A stretch of 64,000 nucleotides of DNA. Source: Halorubrum sp. Hd13 (GTDB lineage: Archaea; Halobacteriota; Halobacteria; Halobacteriales; Haloferacaceae). Below the pieces are notes generated by a model that was not told the origin of the DNA, searched no databases, and saw only the letters and a program-made list of their open reading frames with translations. This document shows, piece after piece, positions 7,756 through 15,828 of this stretch; position 1 is the stretch's first letter; the number at the start of each line of letters is the position of its first letter. The position numbers were made by a program, and so were the translations under genes. The DNA lies in assembly GCF_002252755.1 (NCBI RefSeq), contig NZ_NHOY01000037.1:57844-121843 (forward strand). The letters run 5' to 3'.

Positions 7756-9047
7756 CTGACTCACAGACCCTCGTCAAGACGCTGGACTTCCAACTCGACA
7801 TCCAGAGTGACAACGAGGGTCTGCTGTACGACGCCACGCTCGAAACCCGCCGAGTGTACAACGAAACCATCCGGCTCGCCAAAGAGGGCGTAGACTGGGA
7901 TTCAATTTCGCCTCGCCTCGAAGACGATGCCGACCTCGTGAAGAACACGACCCAACGCATCGTCGCCAAGGCACTCGGGGCAATGGAGAACTACTACGAG
8001 TACGACGACTTCGGCAAACCCAGCCACACAAAGGATGGCACGTACCCGCTCCGGGCGAACTACAAGGAGGGCTACAACCTGTCGCTCACCGATGACGGCG
8101 ACGTGGCGTTCCGTATCAGCGCGAAACCCTACAAACACGTCAAGGGCGTCCTTGACGGAAGTGATGCTCATCTCGATCTTCTCAAGACCGCGCTCACGGG
8201 CGACGAGTGGACGGTCACAACGTCCGAGACGCTGTGGCGTGACGGTGAGCCGGAACTCCACGTCAATATCCGCAATAGCGAGCAGACCGTTCGAGACAAG
8301 CAAGACTCGCGGACGGTCGTTGGTGTGGACGTGAACGAGGACAACGTGGCCCTTACCGCACTCTCAGAGGATGGCGTCGAAGACACGCTGGTCATCGACT
8401 TCCCCGAGATCAAGTTCGAGCGCCATCGCTACTTCACGATGCGAAAGCGCGTGCAGAACGCAGAGAAGTCAAGTATGCACGACACGCTGGAAGGGCGTGA
8501 GGAACGGTTTGTTCATGACCGACTCCACAAGGTGTCTCGGCACGTCGTGGAGTGGAGTCGTCAGTTCGAGAAGCCGTGCATCGTCTTTGAAGACCTCAAA
8601 GAGATGCGCGACAGTATCGACTACGGCACGCGGATGAACCGACGCTTGCACCACCTCCCGTTCCGCGCCCTCCAGTTCTATACGTCGTACAAGGCAGCAT
8701 TCGAGGGGATTCCGACGGGTTGGATTAACCCGGAGTACACGAGCCAACGGTGTCCGATGTGCGGGCACACGGAGCGAGCGAACCGGAACAAGAAGCGGTT
8801 CAAATGCCGGTCGTGTTCCCATCAAGACCATAGCGACCGGAGTGCAAGCGTCAACATCGCCGTGAAAGGCATCAAGAAGCATCAAGATTGGAATGTGCCC
8901 GCTCTCAACAGCCTTCCCCAAGTTCGGAAGGTGCGACGGCGGGCATCGGGGGCCGTGGACGCCCCGACCGCAACCCACTCGTCCGTTCGAGACGACCGTG
9001 ACCCATCTCGGGGTGTGGCGTCGAGGACGGTGGGAGTGTCCGATTAA
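7752..9047 (+). CDS. tnpB: RNA-guided nuclease TnpB (OrfB) of IS200/IS605
   Basis: 431 residues from the ATG that overlaps the accessory gene. RuvC residues are visible: Asp in VVGVDVNEDNVA, Glu in CIVFEDLKEM, and Asp in DHSDRSASVNIA. A four-cysteine zinc ribbon (CPMCG ... CRSC) lies between the last two. TnpB proteins cut DNA beside the transposon end using a guide RNA copied from the tnpB 3' end and right end, so the guide would read out of about 8950-9110. The last ~45 residues are variable, as expected where coding and guide RNA overlap. Codon use is slightly less GC-rich than host genes. Confidence 0.92.
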   Translation: MTDSQTLVKTLDFQLDIQSDNEGLLYDATLETRRVYNETIRLAKEGVDWDSISPRLEDDADLVKNTTQRIVAKALGAMENYYEYDDFGKPSHTKDGTYPLRANYKEGYNLSLTDDGDVAFRISAKPYKHVKGVLDGSDAHLDLLKTALTGDEWTVTTSETLWRDGEPELHVNIRNSEQTVRDKQDSRTVVGVDVNEDNVALTALSEDGVEDTLVIDFPEIKFERHRYFTMRKRVQNAEKSSMHDTLEGREERFVHDRLHKVSRHVVEWSRQFEKPCIVFEDLKEMRDSIDYGTRMNRRLHHLPFRALQFYTSYKAAFEGIPTGWINPEYTSQRCPMCGHTERANRNKKRFKCRSCSHQDHSDRSASVNIAVKGIKKHQDWNVPALNSLPQVRKVRRRASGAVDAPTATHSSVRDDRDPSRGVASRTVGVSD

Positions 9048-9065
9048 ACTGCGGGAAGACAGAAG

Positions 9066-9086
9066 CCTCGGGGCTTGACCCCGAGG
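9066..9086 (+). repeat. Right-end subterminal hairpin of the IS
   Basis: Same 8-bp stem and cttga loop as the left end, 19 bases after the tnpB stop. It would form the 3' part of the TnpB guide RNA scaffold. Confidence 0.85.
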
Positions 9087-9124
9087 CGGTTCACGGAGAG
9101 TCGTTCCGATCGGCTAGCGCGTGT

Positions 9125-9676
9125 CTAACGAGTCGATCCCTTCGGATCGGGTTGCTCGTTATTGCGTTGCTGTCGAAGCGTAGACCGCGCCCGCTCGACG
9201 TAGGAGTTCGACGACCAACTGCGAGCGTCACTCATCTCGGCCAAGAACTCGTCGGCAGCGTCCGGCGAGATCGCGTCGTTGCGAACCAGCGCGGTGAGGA
9301 GGATGGGCGTCGTGACGAGGCGGGTCTCGGCCAGCGAGGCGTGGACGAGCGCAAGCCGATTGAATTCGTCGCAGATCAGTTGTACGGCGTCGATATCGTT
9401 CGCCAGCGTAACCGCCGCGTTCTCGCCATCGTCCAGGGGGAACGTCTCGTCTAGTTCGACGGAACGAGTCTCGAACGCAGAGCGACGGTCGAGAACCGCC
9501 TGTGCCGCCTCACCGGATGCGTCGTCGTAGGACGCAGTCTCGGTGAGTTCGTCGATGACCTGCTCTGGGACGACCACGGTGTGCGAATCGAGGAGGAGGT
9601 CGAGTGGATTCGGTGAGCCCCCCGCCACCGTCCCGAGGCTTACGAGAGCCGACGTGTCGGCGACTATCAGAACCAT
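9125..9676 (-). CDS. PIN-domain ribonuclease, probable toxin
   Basis: 183 residues. The PIN fold is indicated by VADTSALVSLG at the N-terminus (first Asp), VPEQVIDEL (Glu), DDGENAAVTLAND (acidic pair) and ICDEFNRL, followed by LVTTPILLTALV. The family uses a metal-dependent acidic centre to cleave RNA. The gene directly abuts the ribbon-helix-helix gene upstream (start 9676, stop of partner 9677-9679), the normal antitoxin-toxin order. It lies 38 bp from the IS right hairpin. The target RNA is unknown. Confidence 0.8.
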   Translation of the reverse strand: MVLIVADTSALVSLGTVAGGSPNPLDLLLDSHTVVVPEQVIDELTETASYDDASGEAAQAVLDRRSAFETRSVELDETFPLDDGENAAVTLANDIDAVQLICDEFNRLALVHASLAETRLVTTPILLTALVRNDAISPDAADEFLAEMSDARSWSSNSYVERARSTLRQQRNNEQPDPKGSTR

Positions 9677-9997
9677 CTACGAGTCGGCCAGCTCCTCCGC
9701 GACCTCGTCCACGAATTCGTCGGTCAGTTGCTCTTTCAACAGGTGGAAGTTGGCGGCCTCCTCGTGCCCGACGAGGTCTTTCAGTTCCTCGAACGTGATA
9801 TCGTCGTCGTAGAAGGCCTCCGCGATCTCCTGTTTCACCTCGTCGGAGTGCGCGGCGTCCCGCAGGTAGTCCCGAAGCGCGGAGATGAGGATGTCCGTCC
9901 GATCCGTCTCGAACACCGCAGCGAGCGCGTCGGCCCGGTTTACTAGTCCCCTCGGTGCACGGAACTGGACGCGCTTCTTTTCGGACTCGGAACTCAT
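9677..9997 (-). CDS. Ribbon-helix-helix antitoxin-like protein
   Basis: 106 residues from the ATG at 9997; the frame extends upstream to 10024 without family support. SEKKRVQFRAPRGLVNRADALA then DRTDILISALRDYL is a MetJ/Arc-type RHH DNA-binding domain. The C-terminal half is acidic and helical, suited to wrapping and inhibiting a PIN partner. The bases just before the start (around 10000-10013) contain an imperfect palindrome, tgtacattgtgagcaca, a candidate operator for autoregulation. Confidence 0.8.
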   Translation of the reverse strand: MSSESEKKRVQFRAPRGLVNRADALAAVFETDRTDILISALRDYLRDAAHSDEVKQEIAEAFYDDDITFEELKDLVGHEEAANFHLLKEQLTDEFVDEVAEELADS

Positions 9998-10169
9998 ATG
10001 TGTACATTGTGAGCACAGAGCCAAAACGCTTGCCCTCTTGTCACTACCACATCCTTCGGAGCCACCGCGGACATGGTGTTTTTCATCGAGTCTGAATCGA
10101 AAGAGCAGCTATCGGAAGGTGATTCGGCAGCCAAACCGGCAACAAACGGCCTAAGAAACCTGTTTGTAG

Positions 10170-10463
10170 CTACCGAGACTCGCGCTGCTCAACTTTGTTC
10201 AGCTCGATCAGCAGCCGGAAGATCGCTTTCACGAGGTTGGCGTCGACGTCGAACCGCTCGGCGTTCTCGCCTGCGCGCTCCATGACGCGCTCCTCTTGGC
10301 CCTCGTCGGTCGTCGGGAGGTCGCGCTCCTCCTTCACGGCCGCCACGGTGTCCGCGACGTACGTCCGGCGGGCGATCAGTTCGACGATCTCTCGGTCGAT
10401 GTCTTCGATCTCGTGTCGCAGTTCGTCGAGGCTTCGGTCCTCAGAGTTCGGTGTGTCACTCAT
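10170..10463 (-). CDS. Chorismate mutase (AroQ class)
   Basis: 97 residues: an all-helical single-domain enzyme converting chorismate to prephenate for Phe/Tyr synthesis. Visible family features are LDELRHEIEDIDREIVELIARRTYVADTV (with the catalytic Arg in the first long helix), VKEERDLPTTDEGQEERVMERA and the final helix ending in IELNKVEQRESR. It lies 27 bp after the shikimate kinase gene on the same strand, so the two aromatic-pathway steps are probably co-transcribed. Confidence 0.93.
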   Translation of the reverse strand: MSDTPNSEDRSLDELRHEIEDIDREIVELIARRTYVADTVAAVKEERDLPTTDEGQEERVMERAGENAERFDVDANLVKAIFRLLIELNKVEQRESR

Positions 10464-10490
10464 TGGTAGTGGGATCGGTCGATGGTGTGC

Positions 10491-11402
10491 TCACTCGACG
10501 GCCGCGCCGTCGTTACTCGTGGTCGTCCGCCGCAGCGTTCCGGGGCGCTCGCCCCACGCGTCGGCGAGCGCGTCGAGGTCGGTCGCCGGGTCGGTCGGGT
10601 CCGCGACGGCGACGACGCTCGGCCCGGTGCCCGACAGCGACACCCCGGTCGCGCGCGGCATCGCCTCGACCGCGGGGTCGGCGTCGAACCCGAGCGCGGC
10701 CGAGAAGGCGAGGCCGTTGACGGTCATCGCCTCGGCGTACCGGCCGTCCAGCGCGAGGTCGGCCACGAGGTCCGCCATCGGCGCGACCGCCTCGCAGCGG
10801 GCCACGTCCGCGTCCGCGCTGTAGGCGCGCTCGGGCGGGGTCCACACGAGCACGTCCCAGTCGACGGCCTCGCGCGACCGGAGCTCGTCGCCAGCGTTGT
10901 CGGTGACGGTCACGCCGCCGAGCATCGAGGCGGTCGCGTCGTCGAACGCACCGGTGACGGTCACGCCCGCCTCGCGGGCCGCGCGCACGCCCAGCCGGCA
11001 GGCCTCCAGCCGGGTGACGTCGGCGGCCGGGTCCGGGTCGCCGACGTCCCCGTCGCTTCCGTCCCCCACACGCAGTCCGAGCGCGTCGCAGGTCGCGAGC
11101 ACGGTCGCGTTCGCGGCCGCGCTGGAGCTCTTGAGCCCGGCCGCGAGGGGCACGTCGCTGTCGGTCCGAACGGTGCCGCCCTCGCCGTCGCCCCACCGCT
11201 CGGTCGCGAGCGCGACGCAGCGCTCTATCAGGGCGGAGTCCGCGTCGGGGTCCTCGGCGATGGACCCGTCGACGCCCTCGGCCGCCGGGTCGAGCGCGAC
11301 GCTGGCCCGGGTCTCGACGTCGATGCCGAAGGCCGCGCCGGTGCCCGTCGCGAGCGCGTTCAACACGGTGCCGGCGCCGAGCGCCGCGGCCCGTCCCTCC
11401 AT
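10491..11402 (-). CDS. aroK: Shikimate kinase, archaeal GHMP type
   Basis: 303 residues. The GHMP-kinase phosphate loop PLAAGLKSSSAAANA is at 85-99. The N-terminal GAGTVLNALATGTGAAFGID and C-terminal VSLSGTGPSVVAV are both typical of the archaeal shikimate kinase family, which is unrelated to bacterial AroK. It phosphorylates shikimate with ATP. The start at 11402 gives the usual family length; the frame stays open upstream (into 12005) only as a shadow. It pairs with chorismate mutase. Confidence 0.93.
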   Translation of the reverse strand: MEGRAAALGAGTVLNALATGTGAAFGIDVETRASVALDPAAEGVDGSIAEDPDADSALIERCVALATERWGDGEGGTVRTDSDVPLAAGLKSSSAAANATVLATCDALGLRVGDGSDGDVGDPDPAADVTRLEACRLGVRAAREAGVTVTGAFDDATASMLGGVTVTDNAGDELRSREAVDWDVLVWTPPERAYSADADVARCEAVAPMADLVADLALDGRYAEAMTVNGLAFSAALGFDADPAVEAMPRATGVSLSGTGPSVVAVADPTDPATDLDALADAWGERPGTLRRTTTSNDGAAVE

Positions 11403-11523
11403 GCACTCACGGCTCGCGAGCGCGGACAAAGAGGTAGCGATCACGGCGAGACTCTCGGCGGCGCGGCCGGCGGCGTAGCACGCGGGGACGACGGCGCGGC
11501 ACGGGGGGCCGGGGCGGCTCGGC

Positions 11524-12189
11524 TCAGACCGGCTCCGCGCGCCGCACCGCGGCGTCGACCTCGTACCAGTCCACGTCGGCCGGGACGTCCGTCTCCCGAC
11601 TCCGGAACGTGATCGAGACGTCGAATCGGCGGACCCCGTCGCCGAACCGGTTTCCGGACGGGAACCGCTCCGTGTCGTACGCGAAGCCGGCCGAGTCGCG
11701 CTCGGCCGAATTCGGGCGCGTCGCGTACGCATCGGCGCGGAACTCGACCGTACCGTACGTGAACCGCCCCCGGTTCTCGACGGTGAGCCGAGCGTCGACG
11801 GTCGTCTCGTACCCCTCGTCGGCCACGTCGAGCACCTCGGCGTTCGCGACGACCAGCCCCGAGCCGTCCGGACCGACGGCGTCGGGGACTGAATCGTCGT
11901 CGACCTGGTCGGTGCCCTCTCGGTCGGGTTCGGACCGGTCGGCGGTCGAGCCGTCACTGTCGGTCCCCTCGTCCGTTCCCGTCTCGGCGTCGCTCTCGGA
12001 CTCACCCCCGTCCGCGCCGGCGTCCGGCTCCGCGACCCCGTCCCCGCCGTCCCCCGACTCCACGAGACAGCCGGCGAGCAGGCCGGGGACGGAAGCGGCG
12101 AGCAACCGCCGCCGAGAGAGCGATCGCCTCACGGCTCCCTCCTCGCCGCCGCCCGAGGGTGCGGTGTGTTTCGGTCCCGCATCGGTCAC
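11524..12189 (-). CDS. Predicted Tat lipoprotein, unknown function
   Basis: 221 residues from a GTG at 12189 that overlaps the stop of the preceding gene (GTGA). SRRRLLAASVPGLLAGC is a twin-arginine lipoprotein signal, with the lipobox Cys about residue 42. A long acidic Asp/Glu/Gly linker follows, then a beta-sandwich-like domain (VVANAEVLDVADEGYETTVD, LTVENRGRFTYGTVEFRADA) resembling haloarchaeal FxLYD/CARDB-like secreted domains. It is the third gene of an operon with the next two entries. No enzymatic motif is visible. Confidence 0.7.
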   Translation of the reverse strand: MTDAGPKHTAPSGGGEEGAVRRSLSRRRLLAASVPGLLAGCLVESGDGGDGVAEPDAGADGGESESDAETGTDEGTDSDGSTADRSEPDREGTDQVDDDSVPDAVGPDGSGLVVANAEVLDVADEGYETTVDARLTVENRGRFTYGTVEFRADAYATRPNSAERDSAGFAYDTERFPSGNRFGDGVRRFDVSITFRSRETDVPADVDWYEVDAAVRRAEPV

Positions 12190-12647
12190 CCCGTCACCGA
12201 CCCGAGCGCGCCGGACGCCGCGCCGACGACGGCGGCGACGACCGCGGTCGTGAGCACCGGTCCGAGCGCGTCGGCGATCCCGTGCGCCTGCGTGGCGGCC
12301 TCGCCCTGCGAGGCGACGACGAGGACGACGACGAGGAGCCCGTATATCAGCGCGCCGACCCCGCCGCCGACCCCCGACGTCGCGGCCGCCCCCTGGACGT
12401 CGTACGCCCGCGACCCGAACAGCACGCCGAGGACGCCCGCGAGGAGCGGCGCGCCGACCAGGGCGGCGGCGGTGACGGCGAGGTACGACTGCGCGACGAA
12501 CACCGGTCCGAACCGCGCGGTCTCGCCGGTCGCGGCCGTCGCGAGCGCGGCCTCCGCCCAGCCCGTCCCGACCGCGGCGACGAGACCGACGCCGACGCCG
12601 GCCACTGAGAACACCGCCGCCGTGAGGCCGACTCCGTTCGCGTTCAT
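12186..12647 (-). CDS. Polytopic membrane protein, unknown function
   Basis: 153 residues with four predicted membrane spans rich in Ala/Gly/Val (about 8-30, 50-75, 95-120, 130-150). The ATG at 12647 overlaps the upstream stop and its own stop overlaps the downstream start, so all three genes are translationally coupled. Its position between two Tat lipoproteins suggests a membrane anchor or channel for them. I do not recognise the family. Confidence 0.65.
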   Translation of the reverse strand: MNANGVGLTAAVFSVAGVGVGLVAAVGTGWAEAALATAATGETARFGPVFVAQSYLAVTAAALVGAPLLAGVLGVLFGSRAYDVQGAAATSGVGGGVGALIYGLLVVVLVVASQGEAATQAHGIADALGPVLTTAVVAAVVGAASGALGSVTG

Positions 12648-13996
12648 CAGACCGCCCCCCATCCGTCGGCCAGCCGCCCCTGCCACCCGGCGCGCTCCTC
12701 CCACGCGTCGCCGGAGAACCCGGCGGCGAGCAGGAACTCGCCGGCCCGCACGACGTAGCCGTACTGGACCCCGGCGTGCTCGTCGAAGCCGTAGCGCTCG
12801 CCCTCGGCCTCGTCGTGGTAGAGCCGGTGCCAGCGAGCGGGTCCGTCGTCGGCGCCGGTCTCGTCGCCGTCGGCCGATCCGCCGTCGGCCGATCCGCCGT
12901 CGCCGTCCGCCGAGCCGTTCCCGGAGAAGTCCGAGCCGGCGGCCGTGGCGCCGGGATCGATCGGCGCCCGCCCCTCGGTCGACGCGTCGGCGAGAACCGC
13001 CACCAGCCGCTCGCTCGCGGTGTCGGCGTCCGGGTAGCGCTGGACGTACAGGGGCGTTCCGTCCAGCTCGGAGGCCCACCCCTCGAACGTCTCGCTCGGA
13101 CGGTTGCCGGCGGACGGGCGGTCCGCGAACGCGACGAACAGCTCATCGGTCCGGTCTTCGCTCCGCGGTACCGGTCCCAGCCGGGCGCGGAGCTCCTCGC
13201 GCCGGTCCGCCCCGAACGCCCCGCCGTAGATCCGCGGGATGCGGGAGCGGTCGTACCGGTCGTCGTCGTACGGCTCGTGCGCGAACGCCGCGAATCCGCG
13301 GCTCGCGAGCGCGACCTCGACGAACGCGGTCCCCCGGACCTCCCGCCGCCGCTCGTCGCCCTCGGGGAGGGGGTACAGCAGTCGGTCGAGCAGCCGGTTG
13401 TGGATCGGGTCCCGGGAGAACGCCTCCGCGACGTAGATCGCGGTGCCGATGCTCGCGAACCCTCGGCGCATGCGGTCGAGCTCCTCTAAGAACCGGTCGA
13501 CGTCGTTCCGGGGCGCGACCGTTCGGAGCTCCTCGACGTGGCGCCGCGCTCGCCCGCGGATCCGGGCCTCCGGGTGGAAGTGCGGCTCCAGGGCCTCGGC
13601 CGCGCGATCGGCGGCGGCGCGTGCGGCGGCGTCCAAGCGGTCAACCATTTCGACGGTCACCGCGTCGCTCTCGTCGGCCGCCGCGCGGACGGCGTCCACC
13701 TCGGCGACGACGCCGGCGATCGCGTCCCTGTACGTCGCGACCGCGTCGGCGTACTCGGTCGCGAACCAGACCGCGTCGTCGACCACGTTCCGCGTCGCCG
13801 CCGCGAGCGACTCGTTCAGGACCGGATCGGGGTCGTCGAGTTGCTCGTCGCCGGGAGGATCAGGTTCGCCGTCGTCGCCGTCGGTCGCGTCCGGGGCCGC
13901 GTCGGGGTACTCGACGCCGCGAACGCCGAGACACCCCGCGGCCCCGGCGGCGATCCCGACGCCGGCGCCGAGCAGGCCCCGTCGCGTCCGTTGCAT
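12647..13996 (-). CDS. Predicted Tat lipoprotein, first gene of a three-gene operon
   Basis: 449 residues. MQRTRRGLLGAGVGIAAGAA followed by GC gives a Tat signal with lipobox. The mature part starts with an acidic linker, then long amphipathic helices (about 65-190), a mixed region with repeated Arg/Asp/Tyr, a low-complexity Gly/Ser/Asp repeat (about 375-395), and an aromatic C-terminal region (GVQYGYVVRAGEFLLAAGFS). The overall look is of an extracytoplasmic lipid-anchored protein. No family recognised. Confidence 0.65.
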   Translation of the reverse strand: MQRTRRGLLGAGVGIAAGAAGCLGVRGVEYPDAAPDATDGDDGEPDPPGDEQLDDPDPVLNESLAAATRNVVDDAVWFATEYADAVATYRDAIAGVVAEVDAVRAAADESDAVTVEMVDRLDAAARAAADRAAEALEPHFHPEARIRGRARRHVEELRTVAPRNDVDRFLEELDRMRRGFASIGTAIYVAEAFSRDPIHNRLLDRLLYPLPEGDERRREVRGTAFVEVALASRGFAAFAHEPYDDDRYDRSRIPRIYGGAFGADRREELRARLGPVPRSEDRTDELFVAFADRPSAGNRPSETFEGWASELDGTPLYVQRYPDADTASERLVAVLADASTEGRAPIDPGATAAGSDFSGNGSADGDGGSADGGSADGDETGADDGPARWHRLYHDEAEGERYGFDEHAGVQYGYVVRAGEFLLAAGFSGDAWEERAGWQGRLADGWGAV

Positions 13997-14133
13997 ACGG
14001 TACTCTCCCGTCGGTGGGGACTTAAATGTGGGATGCCCGATTCTCGAAACTGAGTGCGCGCCGCACGTCGCCGTGGACCGTCCGGCCGCCGCCGAGCGCG
14101 CCCCTTTTGAGGCGGGCGACCCGAGCGGCGCGT

Positions 14134-14592
14134 ATGTCAGCGCCTTCACGCAGCGACGTCCCGCCGACGTCGATCGGGATCGACCTCCGCGAGGAGGGAG
14201 TCGTCGTCGAGTACCTCGACGGGCGGACGACCCTCTACCGCGGCGCTCCGGACGCGGTGGAGGGTTCGGTGACTGCCGGTCCCGGCAAGGAGACCCACGT
14301 GCTCGTCACCGACCCGACCGAGACCGAGGGCGTGATGACCTACGTCAACGACTACAACACCGACGACGAGATCCTGGAGGACTCCGGCGTCGGTCGCGTC
14401 ATGGTCGAGGAGGGCGAGCGGGAAGAGGTGTTCCCCGGCGTGATCGTCGGCCGGACCGACCAGCGAAACGAGGTGATCGCGGACCCCGAGATCGCCGGCG
14501 GCCGCGTGTTCGTCTTCGTCGAGGACGGCTGGACAGAGGGGAGCTTCGAGATCGTCGAGGGCCCCGAGGACGGGCTCGACGCGCACCGGTGA
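14134..14592 (+). CDS. DUF5796-like conserved haloarchaeal protein
   Basis: 152 residues, all-beta and acidic: SIGIDLREEGVVVEYLDGRT, VLVTDPTETEGVMTYVNDYN, DDEILEDSGVGRVMVEEG, PGVIVGRTDQRNEVIADPEI. I recognise this as a small cytoplasmic family restricted to haloarchaea (DUF5796 by memory). Function unknown. Its stop overlaps the GTG start of the next gene, so the two are probably co-translated. Confidence 0.75.
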   Translation: MSAPSRSDVPPTSIGIDLREEGVVVEYLDGRTTLYRGAPDAVEGSVTAGPGKETHVLVTDPTETEGVMTYVNDYNTDDEILEDSGVGRVMVEEGEREEVFPGVIVGRTDQRNEVIADPEIAGGRVFVFVEDGWTEGSFEIVEGPEDGLDAHR

Positions 14593-14828
14593 GCCTCGCG
14601 AAGCCCTGGCGCGACCTCGACCGCTCGACGGTCGGAAGCGCCCCGACTCGGTACGCGCTGTACGAACTCGGAGACGCCGACGGCGACACGGTCGGGTTCG
14701 GCACCGGCGTGCTCCGCGACGAGCTGAAGGAGGCGCTGGCGTACGGGGACGCGGCCAAGGTGCGGTGGGAGCTCGCGGACTCGGCCGAACACGCGGAGCG
14801 GCTGCTCGCGGAGCACGTCGACGCGTGA
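14589..14828 (+). CDS. Small conserved haloarchaeal protein
   Basis: 79 residues from a GTG overlapping the preceding TGA. WRDLDRSTVGSAPTRYALYE and GFGTGVLRDELKEALAYGDA suggest a compact alpha/beta fold; the GTG start and length match a small haloarchaeal family of unknown function (possibly DUF7508). It is translationally coupled to the DUF5796-like gene. Confidence 0.7.
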   Translation: MSLAKPWRDLDRSTVGSAPTRYALYELGDADGDTVGFGTGVLRDELKEALAYGDAAKVRWELADSAEHAERLLAEHVDA

Positions 14829-14928
14829 GCGAGGGGCCGAGCCGCGGCGCGCCCCCGGCCTCCGGAACGGGCTGCACTCGCGGGGAACGACCGACAGAGG
14901 AAAGTCCAGCGGTCGCCGATGGGCAGGT

Positions 14929-15282
14929 ATGAGCGAGGACGCGGACGCCGACGGCGACGAGGCGGTGCGCGCGAGCGACATCGGCGGCGAGGGGCCGCCG
15001 GTCGAGGAGAAGCCGTACAAGATCGTGTTCGAGGCGAACAAGTGCTTCGGAGCGGGGAAGTGCGCCGAGGTCGCCGACAACTGGGTGATGGACATCCAGA
15101 GCGGGATGGCGCAGCCGCGGTCGTACTACATCGGCGAGGACGAACTGGAGGAGAACGTAAGGGCGGCGGAGGTCTGTCCCGCCAAGAAGGAACGGGGCGT
15201 CATCCACGTCGTCGACCGGCGGACCGACGAGGAGATAGCGCCGAACCCGCACGGCGACGGGACGCTCTCGGTCGACTGGTAA
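14929..15282 (+). CDS. Ferredoxin, probable [3Fe-4S]/[4Fe-4S] single-cluster type
   Basis: 117 residues. YKIVFEANKCFGAGKCAEVA supplies two cysteines with a C-x5-C spacing and AAEVCPAKKERGVIHVVD the third, the arrangement of single-cluster ferredoxins in which one ligand is replaced. The N-terminal 25 residues are acidic and unstructured, as in halophilic ferredoxins. It would be a cytoplasmic electron carrier; no redox partner gene is adjacent. The ggggtttcacccc hairpin at 15334-15346 between it and the tRNA may act as a terminator. Confidence 0.8.
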   Translation: MSEDADADGDEAVRASDIGGEGPPVEEKPYKIVFEANKCFGAGKCAEVADNWVMDIQSGMAQPRSYYIGEDELEENVRAAEVCPAKKERGVIHVVDRRTDEEIAPNPHGDGTLSVDW

Positions 15283-15367
15283 CGGGGACCGCCACCGACG
15301 GACCGGCCTCCGGACGGCGCCGCCTATCCGAAAGGGGTTTCACCCCGCCGCCGGAACCGAAATCCGC

Positions 15368-15452
15368 GCGGGGGTGGCTGAGCCTGGCCAAAAGCGGCGG
15401 ACTTAAGATCCGCTCCTGTAGAGGTTCGAGGGTTCGAATCCCTTCCCCCGCA
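15368..15452 (+). tRNA. tRNA-Leu (UAA)
   Basis: 85 nt. Acceptor GCGGGGG pairs with CCCCCGC and the discriminator is A; CCA is not encoded. The D arm is tggctgagcctggcc, the anticodon arm is gcgga-cttaaga-tccgc giving anticodon TAA, then a long variable arm and the T arm ggttcgaatcc. The long variable arm and anticodon agree on leucine. No intron is present. Its 3' end is duplicated downstream. Confidence 0.95.
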
Positions 15453-15703
15453 TTCCTGCTGCGAGCGATTCGCGAGCAGCAGGAATCAGAAAGACGGGTT
15501 CGAACCCAGAAAGTCGGAGCCCGGACCGGCGAGCGCAGCGAACCGCATGCCCGGAACGTCTTTCGTTGGTTCGAATCCCTTCCCCCGCATGCTGTCGCGA
15601 GCACTCTGCGAGCGACAGCACTGGGCCGAGAAGGGGTTCGAATCAGGGAAGGACGCGAGCGTAGCGAGCGACGTGACCGTGGTTCGAATCCCTTCCCCCG
15701 CAT
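15431..15703 (+). repeat. Serial copies of the tRNA-Leu 3' end (att-like)
   Basis: The 23-base 3' segment of the tRNA plus one base (starts ggttcgaatcccttccccc) is present exactly three times: 15431-15453 (in the tRNA), 15568-15590 and 15681-15703. Between copies lie gcgagcg-rich inverted repeats (for example around 15453-15487 and 15591-15620) and two further ggttcgaa cores at about 15497 and 15635. This is the footprint expected of repeated integrase-mediated or recombination events at a tRNA gene; no integrase is present. Confidence 0.8.
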
Positions 15704-15828
15704 ATCGCGGCGCTCACCGACAGATGATGTCAGTATTCTGGCCAAATATATCCGGTGCAAACGACTTATGCCTCGGTCCCTGACAGCCTGTGTTAGAATC
15801 GTAACCCGAGTCTTGTAATACAGCCACA

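Larger units (their letters stand above)
7114..9086 (+). mobile_element. IS200/IS605-family insertion sequence, apparently complete
   Basis: It carries divergent tnpA (minus) and tnpB (plus) with a small accessory ORF between them, and is bounded by the same 21-base hairpin in the same orientation at both ends (7114-7134 and 9066-9086). Identical subterminal palindromes in direct orientation are the hallmark of Y1-transposase elements. True cleavage points lie some bases outside or inside these hairpins and cannot be fixed without an empty site. All key catalytic residues of both proteins are present, so the element looks active. Confidence 0.85.

Noticed and set aside
9125..10024. PIN/RHH genes as IS cargo
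   Set aside because: They lie outside the right-end hairpin and have their own composition; adjacency alone is not evidence of cargo.
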